A stretch of DNA of 6,399 bases from Clostridia bacterium (GTDB lineage: Bacteria > Bacillota > Clostridia > Oscillospirales > CAG-272). The stretch lies in NCBI GenBank assembly GCA_017648425.1, contig JAGCJD010000060.1, positions 1-6,399 on the forward strand, in the 5' to 3' direction. Within the stretch, counting starts at the first letter, position 1, and each line of letters starts with the position of its first letter. This document shows, in pieces, positions 5,936 to 6,399 of this stretch. The position numbers were made by a program, and so were the translations under genes. Below the pieces are notes generated by a model. That model saw only the letters and a program-made list of their open reading frames with translations, had not been told where the DNA came from and did not search any database.

Positions 5936-6399
5936 ATGTTTTATATTCGCATGGCAGATATCAATATCTGCATTGATAATAAATACGATTATGTAAAAAA
6001 TTTGTGTCGTAACTATATTGTGGATAAGATGCCGGAGCCGGATATGGTCATCAGTGTTTCCGAGGAAGTAATAAAAGAGGAAATGAGCATTGCTGAGATC
6101 AATGTAACACCGGGTTACGCCGAGGGAATATGCGTATATAGAGAGATATGTAAGCGTCTTCCTATTGAATTTGGAGCGTATCTTTTTCATAGCGCTGTTA
6201 TAGAATACAACGGAGATGGTTTTGCTTTTGCCGCAAAAAGCGGAACAGGAAAATCAACGCACATAATGCTTTGGAGAAAGGCTTTTGGCGAGGATGTTCA
6301 TGTTGTCAATGGTGATAAGCCGATATTGAGGTTTATTGATGATAAGCTTTATGCTTACGGAACTCCATGGTGCGGAAAGGAAGGCTGGCAAACAAATAC
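5936..6399 (+). CDS. HPr kinase-like / PEPCK-like P-loop protein (5' end; runs off window)
   Basis: The first 154 codons are present with no stop before the edge. After a ~80-residue N-terminal region, the segment FGAYLFHSAVIEY (79-91, with His85) leads to a P-loop AKSGTGKST (100-108; Lys106, Ser107). Then come LWRKAF, VVNGDKPIL (123-131, with Asp127) and GTPWCGKEGW (142-151). This order (His, short strand, Walker A, then an Asp-containing strand) is that of the HprK catalytic domain. The GTPW...G motif is what I recall from the HprK/PEPCK-like kinase homologs of Firmicutes, some of which sit near RiPP or PqqD-type genes. It lacks the N-terminal domain of true HprK. The substrate is unknown: small molecule, peptide or protein serine are all possible. 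The start is set by GGAGGA at 5927-5932, slightly close to ATG 5936; the next ATG (5951) would be too far from it. Cytoplasmic, no TM seen. Confidence 0.75.
   Translation, partial: MFYIRMADINICIDNKYDYVKNLCRNYIVDKMPEPDMVISVSEEVIKEEMSIAEINVTPGYAEGICVYREICKRLPIEFGAYLFHSAVIEYNGDGFAFAAKSGTGKSTHIMLWRKAFGEDVHVVNGDKPILRFIDDKLYAYGTPWCGKEGWQTN

Noticed and set aside
5837..6190. Minus-strand open frame opposite the HprK-like gene
   Set aside because: It overlaps the terminator and promoter region and is opposite a plus-strand frame with a clear P-loop, RBS and promoter.

Overview
The window looks like chromosome of an anaerobic, fermentative Clostridia-type Firmicute. The signs are an NADH-linked [FeFe] hydrogenase operon of the bifurcating type, purine-rich Shine-Dalgarno sites, sigma-A promoters with consensus -10 boxes, and hairpin-plus-T terminators. 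Moderate GC and leucine codons dominated by CTT/CTC in the hydrogenase genes would suit a gut Oscillospirales/Ruminococcaceae-like organism, but the exact lineage cannot be read from this sequence.

Layout. (1) Positions 1-199 carry, on the minus strand, the start of an M16-type peptidase-like gene (YfmH-like) and, 9 bases before it, the last codons of an upstream gene (probably YfmF-like). (2) At about 185-204 this runs into the middle of a plus-strand nuoE/hydC gene that lacks its 5' part. Both genes are cut at the same point, so this is a chimeric or inverted junction, most likely an assembly artefact. (3) Positions 182-5020 hold a compact plus-strand operon: truncated hydC (NuoE-like, [2Fe-2S]); a small GHKL ATPase overlapping it by one base; a small thioredoxin-fold ferredoxin-like protein; hydB (NuoF-like, FMN/NADH/Fe-S); and hydA ([FeFe] hydrogenase catalytic subunit). 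The operon ends at a strong terminator (5032-5072). Its promoter is not in the window. (4) Positions 5095-5870 form a monocistronic unit: consensus promoter, a two-TM protein of unknown function, and a terminator. (5) From 5879 a third unit starts, with promoter, RBS and the first 154 codons of an HPr-kinase-like P-loop protein that runs off the end.

How the genes work together. HydA, HydB and HydC make the soluble trimeric hydrogenase that couples NADH and reduced ferredoxin to H2 production (or the reverse). Electrons from NADH enter at the HydB flavin, low-potential electrons come by ferredoxin, and H2 is made at the HydA H-cluster. The small ferredoxin-like protein and the GHKL ATPase are probably accessory or regulatory; their roles are inferred from position only.

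I see no CRISPR array, transposon, phage gene or tRNA/rRNA gene. The points most worth a second look are the chimeric junction, two unusual residues in the HydA H-cluster pocket (C302-S303 in L1, I356 in L2), the three-cysteine ferredoxin-like protein, the sensor-less ATPase inside the hydrogenase operon, and the HprK-like kinase at the right edge.
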